Source: Bacteroidales bacterium
GTDB taxonomy: Bacteria > Bacteroidota > Bacteroidia > Bacteroidales > M50B96
NCBI GenBank assembly: GCA_021740905.1
Contig: JAIOYV010000019.1
Span: forward strand, 1-64,000
Reading direction: 5' to 3'
Length of the DNA: 64,000 bases
Both the position numbers and the translations under genes were made by a program. Below, one piece after another: positions 54,983 through 64,000 of this stretch. The notes under the pieces were generated by a model that saw nothing but the letters and a program-made list of their open reading frames with translations, searched no databases and had not been told where the DNA came from. Positions within the stretch are counted from its first letter, which is position 1, and the number at the start of each line of letters is the position of its first letter.

Positions 54983-55864
54983 TCAGGTTGCCTTCAGGTT
55001 GGGTTCAATATACACTTTCCGGGAGTAAATACTATAATAAATGCCAAAAAATGAAACAAAGGCAATGACAAGGTAAAACATCAGCCCAATTGCAACAGAG
55101 GCATTTATATCGAGACCCATCCATTGTGCCCCATACAAAAATGCGATTTCGCGTGAGCCGATCCCACCAATCGTAAAGGGAAGCATGGAAACAATGGAAG
55201 AAATTAGAAAAATGAATAAATACCCGGTTTCCAGGTTATTGATACCGATCCCTTTTAGAATAGCCCAGGCTGTGGCTATTTGCAGCAACTGGACGATCAG
55301 GGATTGCAGGGTAACTTTTATAGATATCGCCTTGAAATAGGGGAAAATGAAATGGACAACCAGATAGTATAGCATAAGGCTGATGGGTATCAGCAACCCG
55401 ATGAAAGGCTTGTAATTATCTGTAAATGATAGAAAAAAAGACAAAACACATGCAAGGATAAAGAGCAGTAGCACACCATTGAGCCGATCGAAAAAGATAG
55501 CCCAGAATATCGTCCTTGTTTTCACATCGAATTTCCTGTTCAGCAGATACAGCTTATACCCGTCTCCGCCGATCCCACCCGGTAAAAACAAATTATAAAA
55601 CATGCCCAATAAATAAAGCCTCAAATTATTATCGTGGCCAATGGGTATGCCGATGGCCAGTAAATATGAGCGTAAACGTATGGCAGCTATAAATTTAGAA
55701 AAAGCAAAACAGGCAACGGCCAACACCAGGAAAAAAGGGTCTGATTGTTTAATAAGGTCAATTACGTCGCCATAATGTATTTTTGAAAACACAAAAATCA
55801 AAGCACTGACGGAAAGGATAATTTTAAGGGCCGTTTTTAAAGGTTTGCTGATCTTCAATTTCAT
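54983..55864 (-). CDS. Flippase-like / lysylphosphatidylglycerol synthase transmembrane protein
   Basis: A 293-residue polytopic protein of the UPF0104/LPG_synthase_TM group, with about eight helices and the family features PGGIGGDGYKLYLL and PFTIGGIGSREIAFLYGA. No C-terminal aminoacyl-transferase domain, so it is probably a lipid or lipid-linked sugar translocase rather than a lysylphosphatidylglycerol synthase. It lies 31 bp after the PHP-like gene and, with the other family member at 57193, brackets it. Confidence 0.85.
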   Translation of the reverse strand: MKLKISKPLKTALKIILSVSALIFVFSKIHYGDVIDLIKQSDPFFLVLAVACFAFSKFIAAIRLRSYLLAIGIPIGHDNNLRLYLLGMFYNLFLPGGIGGDGYKLYLLNRKFDVKTRTIFWAIFFDRLNGVLLLFILACVLSFFLSFTDNYKPFIGLLIPISLMLYYLVVHFIFPYFKAISIKVTLQSLIVQLLQIATAWAILKGIGINNLETGYLFIFLISSIVSMLPFTIGGIGSREIAFLYGAQWMGLDINASVAIGLMFYLVIAFVSFFGIYYSIYSRKVYIEPNLKAT

Positions 55865-55895
55865 GGCTTTAATAATGTGTAATTTATTTTGTGAA

Positions 55896-57116
55896 TTAAG
55901 CCGGTACCGGGAAACCTTCTTTTGGTTTTAAACCCAGTCGTATCCTGAATCTTAAGCTAAATAATACCATGAGTAGAAGCGAGATAAACAGGGAGTACCT
56001 GAAGATATTGGTTTTGCGCCAGTCAATCGTTGCCGAAGCCTGTTCAAGTGGGAGAACATTTCCATGCCTGAAAACCGGGTTCAGGTAAAAGGTCGCATGG
56101 TTGTCATAAACAACTTCTACCCTGATGTAGGTATCAGTGGGTTTAAGCACATAAGATGCCCTCTGTGTGCAGGAATCAATTTTCAACACTTCGCCACCCT
56201 GCCCGATAAACCGGAAACATTCGGCTTCTTTGTTGAAATCATAAAACACCGTATCGGCTTTCACAACTACGGACAACAGATGTGGCAACAGCTTTATCTT
56301 TTCGGCCTTTTCCGCGAAAATAGAATCATAGTTTTCGAGTTCAACGCCATAAGCAGCTCCAATTTTCAGGTTACGAAGGATTTGTTCTTTTCCAGGCGTA
56401 ACTGCATTGATCACAGTAAATTTTCTACCGGTTTGCGGTAGTTTGGAAACGTCATGGGCATCGTCGTTGGCCAGGATAAATGCCGGGTGCCCACTTGACA
56501 AGGCTGCATCCCAATGTCCCAGCGAATTTTTATAATTGTTCAATACCTCGATCAGGTCGTAGTTGGTAAGCTCCTCCATATCCTGTTCGCTGTAGGCATT
56601 CCACAACCCGGGGTGGGCGATGGCCACAAGTTCATTATTCATTTTTAACCTGTTTAACACATCCTGTTTATGATGTAGAGTATGAAATAGGGGGAAGTCG
56701 AGCCAGTCCACTTTCCTGGCACCAAGACACACCTGGTGGTTTTTAAAAATCCCGTAACCATGCTCGTAAACAGGAATATAGGCTTCGCTGTCCCGATTGT
56801 AGGTATTTATTTTCTGATAATCGGAAATGCTCACCAGGTCGAAACCCAGCTTTTCATAGCGGTCCATGATTAGTGAATCGGTGTTGTTCCAGCCATTTGT
56901 CACCCCGCCCCAGGCTTTGCTTTGCACCTGGAAATTGGCTTTTATCCATTGCTGCGAATTTACATCCTGATAAGGGTTGTAGATGTTGTTTCCTGCGAAA
57001 GGCCCTCTTGGGGGGAATTTGTAAAAAGGGCTGATAAATGAAATCCCAACAAGAGCAAAAAAAATGATGCTTAGAAGTTTAGCCCACAATATTGATATTT
57101 TGTACAGAATCCTCAT
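55896..57116 (-). CDS. Degenerate PHP-fold membrane protein
   Basis: A 406-residue protein with an N-terminal helix (about 9-30) and a C-terminal helix (about 375-395). The middle has a PHP-phosphoesterase order: KANFQVQSKAWGGVTNGWNN where DLHxHSxxSDG is expected, FDLVSISDYQ, IAHPGLWN, LIEVLNN and ANDDAHD. The first HxH pair is lost, while IAHPG and NDDAHD keep their histidine and acids. Catalysis is doubtful; it may bind a phosphorylated lipid. It sits between two flippase-like genes on the same strand. Confidence 0.72.
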   Translation of the reverse strand: MRILYKISILWAKLLSIIFFALVGISFISPFYKFPPRGPFAGNNIYNPYQDVNSQQWIKANFQVQSKAWGGVTNGWNNTDSLIMDRYEKLGFDLVSISDYQKINTYNRDSEAYIPVYEHGYGIFKNHQVCLGARKVDWLDFPLFHTLHHKQDVLNRLKMNNELVAIAHPGLWNAYSEQDMEELTNYDLIEVLNNYKNSLGHWDAALSSGHPAFILANDDAHDVSKLPQTGRKFTVINAVTPGKEQILRNLKIGAAYGVELENYDSIFAEKAEKIKLLPHLLSVVVKADTVFYDFNKEAECFRFIGQGGEVLKIDSCTQRASYVLKPTDTYIRVEVVYDNHATFYLNPVFRHGNVLPLEQASATIDWRKTNIFRYSLFISLLLMVLFSLRFRIRLGLKPKEGFPVPA

Positions 57117-57192
57117 AAACGCAAAGAAGTTTGAATCAAAGATAGGGGACTACATTAACCTGAATTTTTTGTTTGGGTTAAATTAAGATTAC

Positions 57193-58083
57193 TTATTTAT
57201 AGTTCTTGACAATCCTTAAATGTCCCGTGTACTTCATTTCAGGAATTCTTGATTTCCTGTTGATTAGAGCGGATGAGGCAAGAGTGTACACATAACCGGA
57301 TACGGTTACTGTTAGGCTAATCAAAAAATAGGTTAAGCTTATACTGACAGAAACCGATAGGTCGAGCACAAAATAAGTTGATCCCAACAAAAATAATAGT
57401 TCCCTGTACCCTATCCCGGAAATTCCAACCGGGAGAAGAGAAAGCATAAATGACACTGAGAATATAAAAAGGAAAGGGCCGGATTGCCAATAAGCCCGAA
57501 ATGCCAGGAGGATGAAAAATGCACTCAGGAACCGGAGGAAATAGATTATCAGCACATTTAGGATAGGCTTTACAAAAAGATGGAAAAGCGAATCGAAGTT
57601 CCTTTTTGATAAAAGTTGGATAATGAACAGTATCAGTATCAGGTTAAGAAAATGAAAGGAATAGCGATGAAAATCAGCTATGAAAAAAGAAATGATTGCA
57701 AGCGAAAATAGGACTACGATGGCATTTAACCATTTTTCCTTATTCAATACACTTTTTAGATGCGTACTTTTTGCATGCACTGGAAATAAGTGATCCTGGG
57801 TAAAGGCAGTGTAAGGTAAGAACAAATCGAAAAAAGATCGTTTTAAATTATAAGTTAAAAACACCTTTCTTTTGATGGTGATCTTATTGGAGCGCAAATA
57901 GCGAAACAAACCTGATAATGAATATGCTTCGGCCAGGATGTACACCAATAATGCACTGATTAAATAGATTGGTTCAACATCCCGTATCTCATTGGCCACC
58001 AATGATAAGTCCGTTTTATTAAGGACATAGTAAAAAGCCCCAAAAGAAAAAAGGAGCCGGGCAATTATCGTGAAATATCTCAT
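57193..58083 (-). CDS. Flippase-like / lysylphosphatidylglycerol synthase transmembrane protein
   Basis: A second, 296-residue UPF0104-type protein with a helix-rich pattern and the family segment LLPVGISGIGYRELLFLLGSTY near its C-terminus; the IGGDG motif of the other copy is weaker here (FDLFLPYTAFTQDHLFPV). It starts MRYFTIIARLLFSFGAFYYVL. It lies 77 bp before the PHP-like gene on the same strand. Divergently, the region 58084-58339 leads to the glycosyltransferase gene. Confidence 0.82.
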   Translation of the reverse strand: MRYFTIIARLLFSFGAFYYVLNKTDLSLVANEIRDVEPIYLISALLVYILAEAYSLSGLFRYLRSNKITIKRKVFLTYNLKRSFFDLFLPYTAFTQDHLFPVHAKSTHLKSVLNKEKWLNAIVVLFSLAIISFFIADFHRYSFHFLNLILILFIIQLLSKRNFDSLFHLFVKPILNVLIIYFLRFLSAFFILLAFRAYWQSGPFLFIFSVSFMLSLLPVGISGIGYRELLFLLGSTYFVLDLSVSVSISLTYFLISLTVTVSGYVYTLASSALINRKSRIPEMKYTGHLRIVKNYK

Positions 58084-58339
58084 TTATAAAAGATTTAAGG
58101 TGCAAAATAGTATGATTGGCCCTTCTTCTCTATTAGTGGAATATTAATAGATTATGAATAATTTTAGAGAGACAAACAAGGTTAAGTAACAGATATTATT
58201 TACTTTACAAGCAATGCTCAAATGCCCAGCCCTTAATAGTGAGCAAGTGCCACAAATCAAATTAAGTTTATCTTAAATATTTGGTATTCAGAAAGTCAAC
58301 TAAACTTATTTGGTGATATTTGCTCCAAATATAATTAGG

Positions 58340-59926
58340 ATGAAGAAAATTTTGGGAAAGGAGATTACTATATACGGTATTCTTGCCATTGCAACATTGC
58401 TTGTTTTTGGGTCGAACATCTGGGGTGTGGATATTTATATTTTGGATGAAGCCAAAAATGCCGAATGTGCCAGGGAGATGAGGGCCAACAACGATTTTAT
58501 TGTGCCTTACTTTAACGGGGAATTACGGACTGCAAAACCACCTTTGCATTATTATTTCATGGCTGTAGCCTATTCCCTTTTTGGTGTAAGTGCCTTTGCC
58601 GCCAGGTTTTTCTCAGTGATCATGGGCATAGCCACCATCCTGATAAGCTATTTCTACACCCATAAATACCTCGGCAAAGAAATCGCCTTTTGGACTGCCA
58701 TCATTTTATTGTCGTCCATAAATTTTGTGCTTGAGTTCCATCTTTCTGTGCCCGATCCATATTTGATCTTTTTCCTCAATCTTGGCCTGTTTGCCTTTTA
58801 CGACTTTTATCAATCTGCCAACCGTTGGTCGCTGTGGCTGATGTATGTCTCACTGGCATTGGCTACCCTTACAAAAGGGCCGGTTGCCCTGGTCCTGCCG
58901 GTTGCCATATTTTTCATTTTCCTGTTGGCCCAAAAAGATTTCAGGGTAGAAACTTTAAAGCGGTTTAAAATCCTGCGTGGGTCTTTATTGTTTTTTGCAA
59001 TAGCGCTCCCCTGGTATATTTTGGTTTCGGTAAAAACCGATTTCGAGTGGACAAGGGGCTTTTTTCTCACACACAACATCGACCGCTTTAGTGAACCAAT
59101 GGAAGGGCATGGTGGTCTTTTTCTTTTAACCCCCCTTTTCGTACTTATCGGGATGCTCCCTTTTTCGCTGTTTATTGTTCGGGGTATAAAGGTTTTTTGG
59201 AAGGAAAGAAAAAATTCGTTCCTGCTTTTCTCCTTTATTTCGGCATTGACAATTGTTGTTTTCTTTTCTATATCGAGCACAAAATTGCCCAACTATCCAA
59301 TGCCTTCCTATCCTGCATGGGCTATACTTATTGCCACCGGTATCCTTGCTTTGCAGCCCAAAAAGCTGACCCCGGTGCTTATCATAAACCTGCTCGTTGG
59401 CGTACTTTTGGTAATTGGGGCCTATTTTGGAATCAGGGCCGAAAAAGAAATCAGCCACCTGGGGCACCTTGCCTGGGGCCTGGGTATCTTTCCGCTTACA
59501 GGCGTGTTGCTTTTCTTCCTGCAAAAGAAATCGACTACGGTTGTACTATCAGGTTTGGCGCTATCATGGATAGTCTCCACCTCAGCAATTTTCTATTTTA
59601 TCTACCCAAAAATAAACGAGCAAAACCCTGTTGCCCAATCTTTAAAAGTAATTCCTTCTGATTCGGAGCTTGCGTATTATGGAGCTTTTAACCCGGCCTT
59701 TCCCTTCAACCTCGATAATACAATTGAGAAACTCGAAAGCCTGGAGGAAGTAAAATCATTTCTTGAACTCAACCCCAAGGGGTGGCTCCTTACGACCGAT
59801 AGATATAAGAAAGAGCTTGATTCACTTGACCAGATTGAAATCTCTGTGGAAAAGAAATTCCTTTTTGAAAACCCAACCAGTTTGGTTTACAGGTTAAGGG
59901 TGACAAATGAGCTGATAAAAGACTAA
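58340..59926 (+). CDS. ArnT-like glycosyltransferase (GT39/GT83)
   Basis: Start taken at MKKILGKEIT; ten extra residues upstream are unlikely. The 528-residue polytopic enzyme has the first-loop acidic motif ILDEAKNAECAREM and the segment ELRTAKPPLHYY, both diagnostic of the lipid-A and dolichol-phosphate-linked transferases (ArnT/PMT type), and about eleven helices, then a soluble end. It would transfer a sugar from a polyprenyl carrier to a lipid or protein on the periplasmic side. Its stop overlaps the convergent phytase gene by 4 bp. Confidence 0.88.
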   Translation: MKKILGKEITIYGILAIATLLVFGSNIWGVDIYILDEAKNAECAREMRANNDFIVPYFNGELRTAKPPLHYYFMAVAYSLFGVSAFAARFFSVIMGIATILISYFYTHKYLGKEIAFWTAIILLSSINFVLEFHLSVPDPYLIFFLNLGLFAFYDFYQSANRWSLWLMYVSLALATLTKGPVALVLPVAIFFIFLLAQKDFRVETLKRFKILRGSLLFFAIALPWYILVSVKTDFEWTRGFFLTHNIDRFSEPMEGHGGLFLLTPLFVLIGMLPFSLFIVRGIKVFWKERKNSFLLFSFISALTIVVFFSISSTKLPNYPMPSYPAWAILIATGILALQPKKLTPVLIINLLVGVLLVIGAYFGIRAEKEISHLGHLAWGLGIFPLTGVLLFFLQKKSTTVVLSGLALSWIVSTSAIFYFIYPKINEQNPVAQSLKVIPSDSELAYYGAFNPAFPFNLDNTIEKLESLEEVKSFLELNPKGWLLTTDRYKKELDSLDQIEISVEKKFLFENPTSLVYRLRVTNELIKD

Positions 59927-61044
59927 GGCTGATAATCATTATCAATCATCAATTTAGGGCAAAAACTTTTAGCTATCTTTTCCCAGGAAACCAATTTGAA
60001 ATTTTGGTTGACCTCCGTTGTGTCATCCAAATTATGTCCGTCCTGGGCTATGAAAAATCCATTGGGGAATTTGCTGCCCATATTTAGATTGACCACATCA
60101 ATCCCATCGGTTTCCTGCACCCCATCAATACATCCATCGGCAATGGAAAAGCTGCCGAGGTAGCGGTTGTGGCCGTCCCTTCTAAAAACAGCAAAACTAT
60201 TGTTCCCCTGCGATGATGCAATTAAATAACCCCTCCCTGCTTGTGCATAATAAATGGCGAGGCCTTCGAGATCATACGCAATCATGCTATTGCTTTTGTC
60301 GCTCATTTCGACTCTTCTTGGGGAAGAATCACCATCGGGACGTGCACTGTATTTCCAGATACATTCGTCTTCTTCGGCAATGTACAAGAAGCCAAGTTCA
60401 TCATCGGCAACCATCCCCTCGGGCTGGCTATTGAGGTTGAATGTACGCAAGCGTTCGGCTTTTATTTTTTCGTTTGGGGTTGCCAAAAGCTCCCATTGTT
60501 CCACCATTCCACCTTTTCCGTTCACAAACACATAAAGCCTGTGGGTTAGCTTATCCTGGAACATACATAGCCCGTATACCTCGTCGACCGATGATATGAT
60601 AGGTTCCTCAACTATATTTTCAAGACCACCATTTGGTTTTATCACCTTAAAAACCACTATTGTATTATCCGTTCGATTCGAAGCTGCAACAATATCTTCA
60701 AAAGAATTTCCTACCTCAAAATCATAGCGCAAATCCACATTATTGACCCTGCCAACCGGATAAAAATATAGCTCTTCGCCCTTCATATTATAGACATGAA
60801 GACCACCTGTTTTATTCGTACCAATTATCCGGCTTTTATCCGGATCTTCTTTGTTTATCCATATTGCAGGGTCATCGGCTGCATCATCGCCCAAACCTGA
60901 AACCACAGGTTGTGTTTCAATATTTGCTTCAACAAGGTTTATCTCAGTTAACGATTTTTCTTTCTTAACCGGACTATTCATACATGCCTGCAAGCCAATG
61001 GAAAGGATAAGAAGGTAAACTAAGTTGATTTTCATTCGGTTCAT
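59923..61044 (-). CDS. Beta-propeller 3-phytase lipoprotein
   Basis: Start taken at MNRMKINLVYLL; the upstream extension would overlap the receptor's end. A 373-residue lipoprotein (lipobox LSIGLQAC, Cys21). The mature part matches the beta-propeller phytase family: GDDAADDPAIWINKEDPDKSRIIGTNKTGGL, EGMVADDELGFLYIAEED, and ...FAVFRRDGHNRYLGSF with many Ca-binding acidic residues. It hydrolyses phytate in a Ca-dependent way. It follows the TonB-dependent receptor gene after 11 bp, an outer-membrane pair for binding and dephosphorylating phytate. Confidence 0.9.
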   Translation of the reverse strand: MNRMKINLVYLLILSIGLQACMNSPVKKEKSLTEINLVEANIETQPVVSGLGDDAADDPAIWINKEDPDKSRIIGTNKTGGLHVYNMKGEELYFYPVGRVNNVDLRYDFEVGNSFEDIVAASNRTDNTIVVFKVIKPNGGLENIVEEPIISSVDEVYGLCMFQDKLTHRLYVFVNGKGGMVEQWELLATPNEKIKAERLRTFNLNSQPEGMVADDELGFLYIAEEDECIWKYSARPDGDSSPRRVEMSDKSNSMIAYDLEGLAIYYAQAGRGYLIASSQGNNSFAVFRRDGHNRYLGSFSIADGCIDGVQETDGIDVVNLNMGSKFPNGFFIAQDGHNLDDTTEVNQNFKLVSWEKIAKSFCPKLMIDNDYQP

Positions 61045-61055
61045 ATTGTATTCTT

Positions 61056-63941
61056 TTAAAATTGAAATTTTATTCCTAAACGGGCACTCCAAGAGTAAAA
61101 CTCCTGCTTTAATATTCTGTTTGAATTTCCAAGATAGAATCGTAGTGGAGCATTGGTAATGTTTCGTATATCGGCAAAGGCTTTCAGGTTTTTATGAATT
61201 GAATAACTGGTTGTAAAATCGAGATGCCAGGCCTGGTCGTAATATTCATCCAGATCGGGATCGACTCCAATTTTATTCAGGAAGGCATCATGGTAATTAG
61301 CCGAAATTTTAATATAGATTTTCTTTGTGTCATAAAACAGGGCAAGGTTTGCCGAGTGTTTGGCCTGGCCTGGCAGCGTAATTACTTCCTCTTCCCCTGT
61401 GTTAAAATAGGTCAGGTAATCGGCGCCAAACTCAATTTGATGGATGTTATCGTTGGCCGGATAGCGTTTAAAAAGTGCGGCCTCAGAATAGGTGTATGTG
61501 TAGTTTAGGAATAGCCCAAAATTTTTCAGGAAAGATTCAAAGAAATTGAATTTGAACTGGCTCTGAAGTTCGGCACCATACACAAAAGCATTTTTTCCGT
61601 TAAGGGGGATATCGATCCGCAGCTTTTTTACCCCTGTTGTAGGGTCGCCTTCAAAAGCATTTATCCGGTAATAAAAGATAAAATCATCGATATGCTTGTA
61701 AAATACACCACCGGAAAGTATACCTCCACCTTGCAGGTATTTTTCGATAAGGAAATCGAGATTCATTGATTTGGGGTACAATAAGTCGGGGTTTCCATAC
61801 TGAATATCCCCATCTTTACGGTCTTCGTAACGGAAGGGGATTGCATCGTCAAAATTGGGCCTTGAAAAAGTATGGGTCCACGCTGCCCTGATATTGAAAT
61901 CTTCATTTGGGCTATATTTTAATTGTAATTGGGGCAAAAGAAAATGATGGCTCCTGGTATCAGGTATTGTATCGACCGTTATATATTTTCCGGTTATTGA
62001 ATCGAGTACAGGCATCCGTCCTTCGTTGTCGATATCGGTTTGTTCGTACCGAACACCACCCAACAGCATTAATTTCCCAATGTCATGCCGTAGCATAGCA
62101 TAAGCCGAATAGATGTTTTCCTGGGCTTTGTAATCGCTGTTGAAACTTTCTTTTCGGGTAGCATCCCTGTCGTAGATAAAATACTGGGGATAAAACTCAT
62201 AAAAATCGCGCATCCTATCTGGCGATGGCATCGATTCCAGCAAATATCCCTGGTCCAGAAAATTATCTTCCCTAAAGCCATCATCAACTGTTACGAGGGA
62301 CAACTCAGGTGCTGTGCCCGGATAAATTGCCGATGACGTATAAAATGCACCCAGAACCTGGGCATTGACATCCCTGACCTTTTCTTTCGACCTAAATTTT
62401 CCTCCCAATTTCAGATACCCATTTTGAGCATTTTCCAATTTATAATTAAACTGTAGGTTGAGTTTTGCTGTCAGGTTTTTATCTTCGACATTCGATTTGG
62501 AAAACATCAGGTCATTCATTTCATACTTGTCGTACATGTAAGCATTCTCCGCGTTGTCGGGATTGGAAAAGAAAGGCTTGGGATAATCGGGGTCGGTCAA
62601 ATCGAATTTAATGGCAATGGCCTGTCCCGGGTTATCAAAGGAGACCTCCATCCGGTCGGGTTCGTCTTCAATTGCTTGCGAATAGGCCAATTCGTAATCC
62701 AAATCAATAAAACCAATTTTGTGTTCGCCCCCAAAATTGATAGTCGAAAGATATTGGATTTTTTCCCTTTCTTTCAAGTCATGGTCGATGCCCCCATATA
62801 AATAATGCGTTTCAGAAAGTGCATCATCAAGGCTAAAAATTTTCCTTCTCCTAACCTCATAATCTGAAAACAGGTTGTACATGCCCCTCAGATAAATAAA
62901 TGATTCGGGGTTGAATGTATAATCAAGTGTGCTACTTATACCTGTCCTTTTCCTGGTTATTTCGTAGTGTCTTAGCTGGGCTTCTTTATACTGGATATGA
63001 TAATTTTCGACACTGTCGGACTGGCTTCCGAAAAAAGTCCCTTTGTCGTATTCAAATTCCATATTGTCCGACCCATAATGGTTGGTAAACTGGCTTGCGT
63101 TAAACACAAATCCAAAATTATTGTGCCTTTGTGCAAACGAGAATTGTGCCTGGTAGTTGTTGCTTTCCCTAATATTGTTGTAGCCTCCTGCCAGGCTTGC
63201 ATTAATTTCGGGGATTTCGCTGCTTGCTGTTTTAGTGGTAATGTTTACTGTACCCCCAATGGCATCACCATCCATATCAGGGGTCAACACCTTTGTGATC
63301 TCAATTTGGTCGATTTGGTCGGCTGAAATTATATCCATTCCCACATACCGTACATTTCCTTCGGGTGATGGGATTTGTTCGCCATTTACATTGAAATTGG
63401 TGTATTCGGGTGGAGTGCCCCGCAATTGCACATAGCGACCTTCGCCCTGGTCGCGTTGCAGTGTGATGCCCGGAATTCGTTGCATGGCTTCCCCGGCATT
63501 CAAATCGGGAAATTGTTCAATCTGTTCTGCCGAAACGATGTTCTTGATATTTTCGGCTTGTTTTTGTTGTAAGGATGCTTTGACCTGCCCCTCGGCTTTG
63601 CCTTTAATATCCACTTCGGCAATTTGTTGCGAATTAGGCTGTAACTTAATGACAATATGAATTCTATCCTTTTTGCCAAAATCGATGGAAAGAGTATCGG
63701 TTTTATAACCAATAAAACTTGCTTCAATTCGACAAGTTTTGCTCTTTAATCCCCTGATCAAAAAATTTCCACCTTCATCAGATGAAGTCCCTATTTCGCT
63801 ATTTAAGATATGGATTGAACATCCGGGCAGTTTTTCGCCTGATTCCCTGTCCAGGATTTCGCCTGTCAGTGTAAAGTTGGATTGTCCAAATAAATAAAAA
63901 GGAAAGGTGAACAGGATTAGAAAGAGCCAGTTTTTGTTCAT
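61056..63941 (-). CDS. TonB-dependent receptor paired with phytase
   Basis: A 961-residue outer-membrane receptor: signal peptide to about LFGQ, a carboxypeptidase-regulatory-like domain (about 22-95, GEILDRESGEKLPGCSIHI), a plug (about 110-240, EAMQRIPGITLQRDQGEGRYVQLRG, DGDAIGGTVNITTK) and a 22-stranded barrel, ending in ARLGIKFQF with a terminal Phe. It lacks the STN domain, so no anti-sigma signalling is expected. It probably takes up phytate-derived or other phosphorylated ligands with the phytase encoded just downstream. It is not a SusC type. Confidence 0.9.
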   Translation of the reverse strand: MNKNWLFLILFTFPFYLFGQSNFTLTGEILDRESGEKLPGCSIHILNSEIGTSSDEGGNFLIRGLKSKTCRIEASFIGYKTDTLSIDFGKKDRIHIVIKLQPNSQQIAEVDIKGKAEGQVKASLQQKQAENIKNIVSAEQIEQFPDLNAGEAMQRIPGITLQRDQGEGRYVQLRGTPPEYTNFNVNGEQIPSPEGNVRYVGMDIISADQIDQIEITKVLTPDMDGDAIGGTVNITTKTASSEIPEINASLAGGYNNIRESNNYQAQFSFAQRHNNFGFVFNASQFTNHYGSDNMEFEYDKGTFFGSQSDSVENYHIQYKEAQLRHYEITRKRTGISSTLDYTFNPESFIYLRGMYNLFSDYEVRRRKIFSLDDALSETHYLYGGIDHDLKEREKIQYLSTINFGGEHKIGFIDLDYELAYSQAIEDEPDRMEVSFDNPGQAIAIKFDLTDPDYPKPFFSNPDNAENAYMYDKYEMNDLMFSKSNVEDKNLTAKLNLQFNYKLENAQNGYLKLGGKFRSKEKVRDVNAQVLGAFYTSSAIYPGTAPELSLVTVDDGFREDNFLDQGYLLESMPSPDRMRDFYEFYPQYFIYDRDATRKESFNSDYKAQENIYSAYAMLRHDIGKLMLLGGVRYEQTDIDNEGRMPVLDSITGKYITVDTIPDTRSHHFLLPQLQLKYSPNEDFNIRAAWTHTFSRPNFDDAIPFRYEDRKDGDIQYGNPDLLYPKSMNLDFLIEKYLQGGGILSGGVFYKHIDDFIFYYRINAFEGDPTTGVKKLRIDIPLNGKNAFVYGAELQSQFKFNFFESFLKNFGLFLNYTYTYSEAALFKRYPANDNIHQIEFGADYLTYFNTGEEEVITLPGQAKHSANLALFYDTKKIYIKISANYHDAFLNKIGVDPDLDEYYDQAWHLDFTTSYSIHKNLKAFADIRNITNAPLRFYLGNSNRILKQEFYSWSARLGIKFQF

Positions 63942-63954
63942 AGAAATAGTTTAA

Positions 63955-63987
63955 AAAATCCTCCTCTCAGAATGAAAGGAGGATTTT
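63955..63987 (-). terminator. Hairpin with T-run just upstream of the TonB receptor start
   Basis: Minus strand: AAAATCCTCC, 13-base loop, GGAGGATTTT then TT, a perfect 10-bp stem. It ends only 14 bases before the receptor's ATG, so it is either the terminator of a gene beyond the window, with the receptor read by transcripts that pass it, or a leader hairpin. Confidence 0.65.
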
Positions 63988-64000
63988 ACTTTACCAAAAT

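Overview
The window looks like a chromosomal segment of a free-living member of the Bacteroidota, probably Bacteroidales/Marinilabiliales-like; I cannot narrow it further. The evidence is Bacteroidota-type promoters (TAnnTTTG -7 boxes), few Shine-Dalgarno sites, several long secreted proteins ending in type IX secretion (T9SS) sorting tails, a TonB-dependent receptor, RagA/OmpA-type outer-membrane proteins and moderate AT richness. No rRNA, tRNA, CRISPR array or replication origin was seen.

Region 1 (1-30 kb) is a stress/envelope block. It holds a hybrid histidine kinase with an AraC DNA-binding domain at its N-terminus, a response regulator, three CsbD-like proteins, two ice-binding (DUF3494) proteins, small membrane stress proteins (Lmo0937-like, YtxH, holin-like), an AI-2E-type permease, a universal stress protein, an MlaE/F/D lipid-transport operon with a POTRA/barrel outer-membrane partner, OmpA-type proteins, a cupin, a B12-binding radical SAM enzyme and a stand-alone AraC regulator related to the kinase N-terminus. 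Twelve promoters here carry the same two-part box: TGTGTGAATGATGTAA, then TTGTGTAACAC starting exactly 29 bases after the first half, then a TAnnTTTG-like -7 box 18-19 bases further on. This is the strongest candidate in the window for an undescribed system: a compact stress regulon, possibly controlled by the AraC-type regulators encoded at its two ends.

Region 2 (30-37 kb) is a degraded type I restriction-modification locus. hsdM has a frameshift near its start, hsdS looks intact, a REP-associated transposase with its own REP-like hairpins lies between hsdS and hsdR, and hsdR has an in-frame amber codon ahead of the nuclease motif. A 5'-truncated PIN-like gene follows.

Region 3 (37-52 kb) encodes very large secreted proteins: a roughly 2,500-residue fusion of phytase-like, choice-of-anchor, metallophosphoesterase and 5'-nucleotidase modules; a 1,578-residue FG-GAP protein with eleven 51-residue repeats; and a type-B carboxylesterase. 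All end in T9SS-type tails. The ice-binding protein of region 1 and the giant phosphohydrolase share an unnamed tandem module just before the tail.

Region 4 (52-64 kb) holds a DUF1801 protein, an aminotransferase-V protein with a defective extra domain, two flippase-like (LPG synthase transmembrane) proteins around a degenerate PHP-type protein, an ArnT-like glycosyltransferase, and a TonB-dependent receptor paired with a beta-propeller phytase lipoprotein. Together with the giant protein, this suggests scavenging of organic phosphate.
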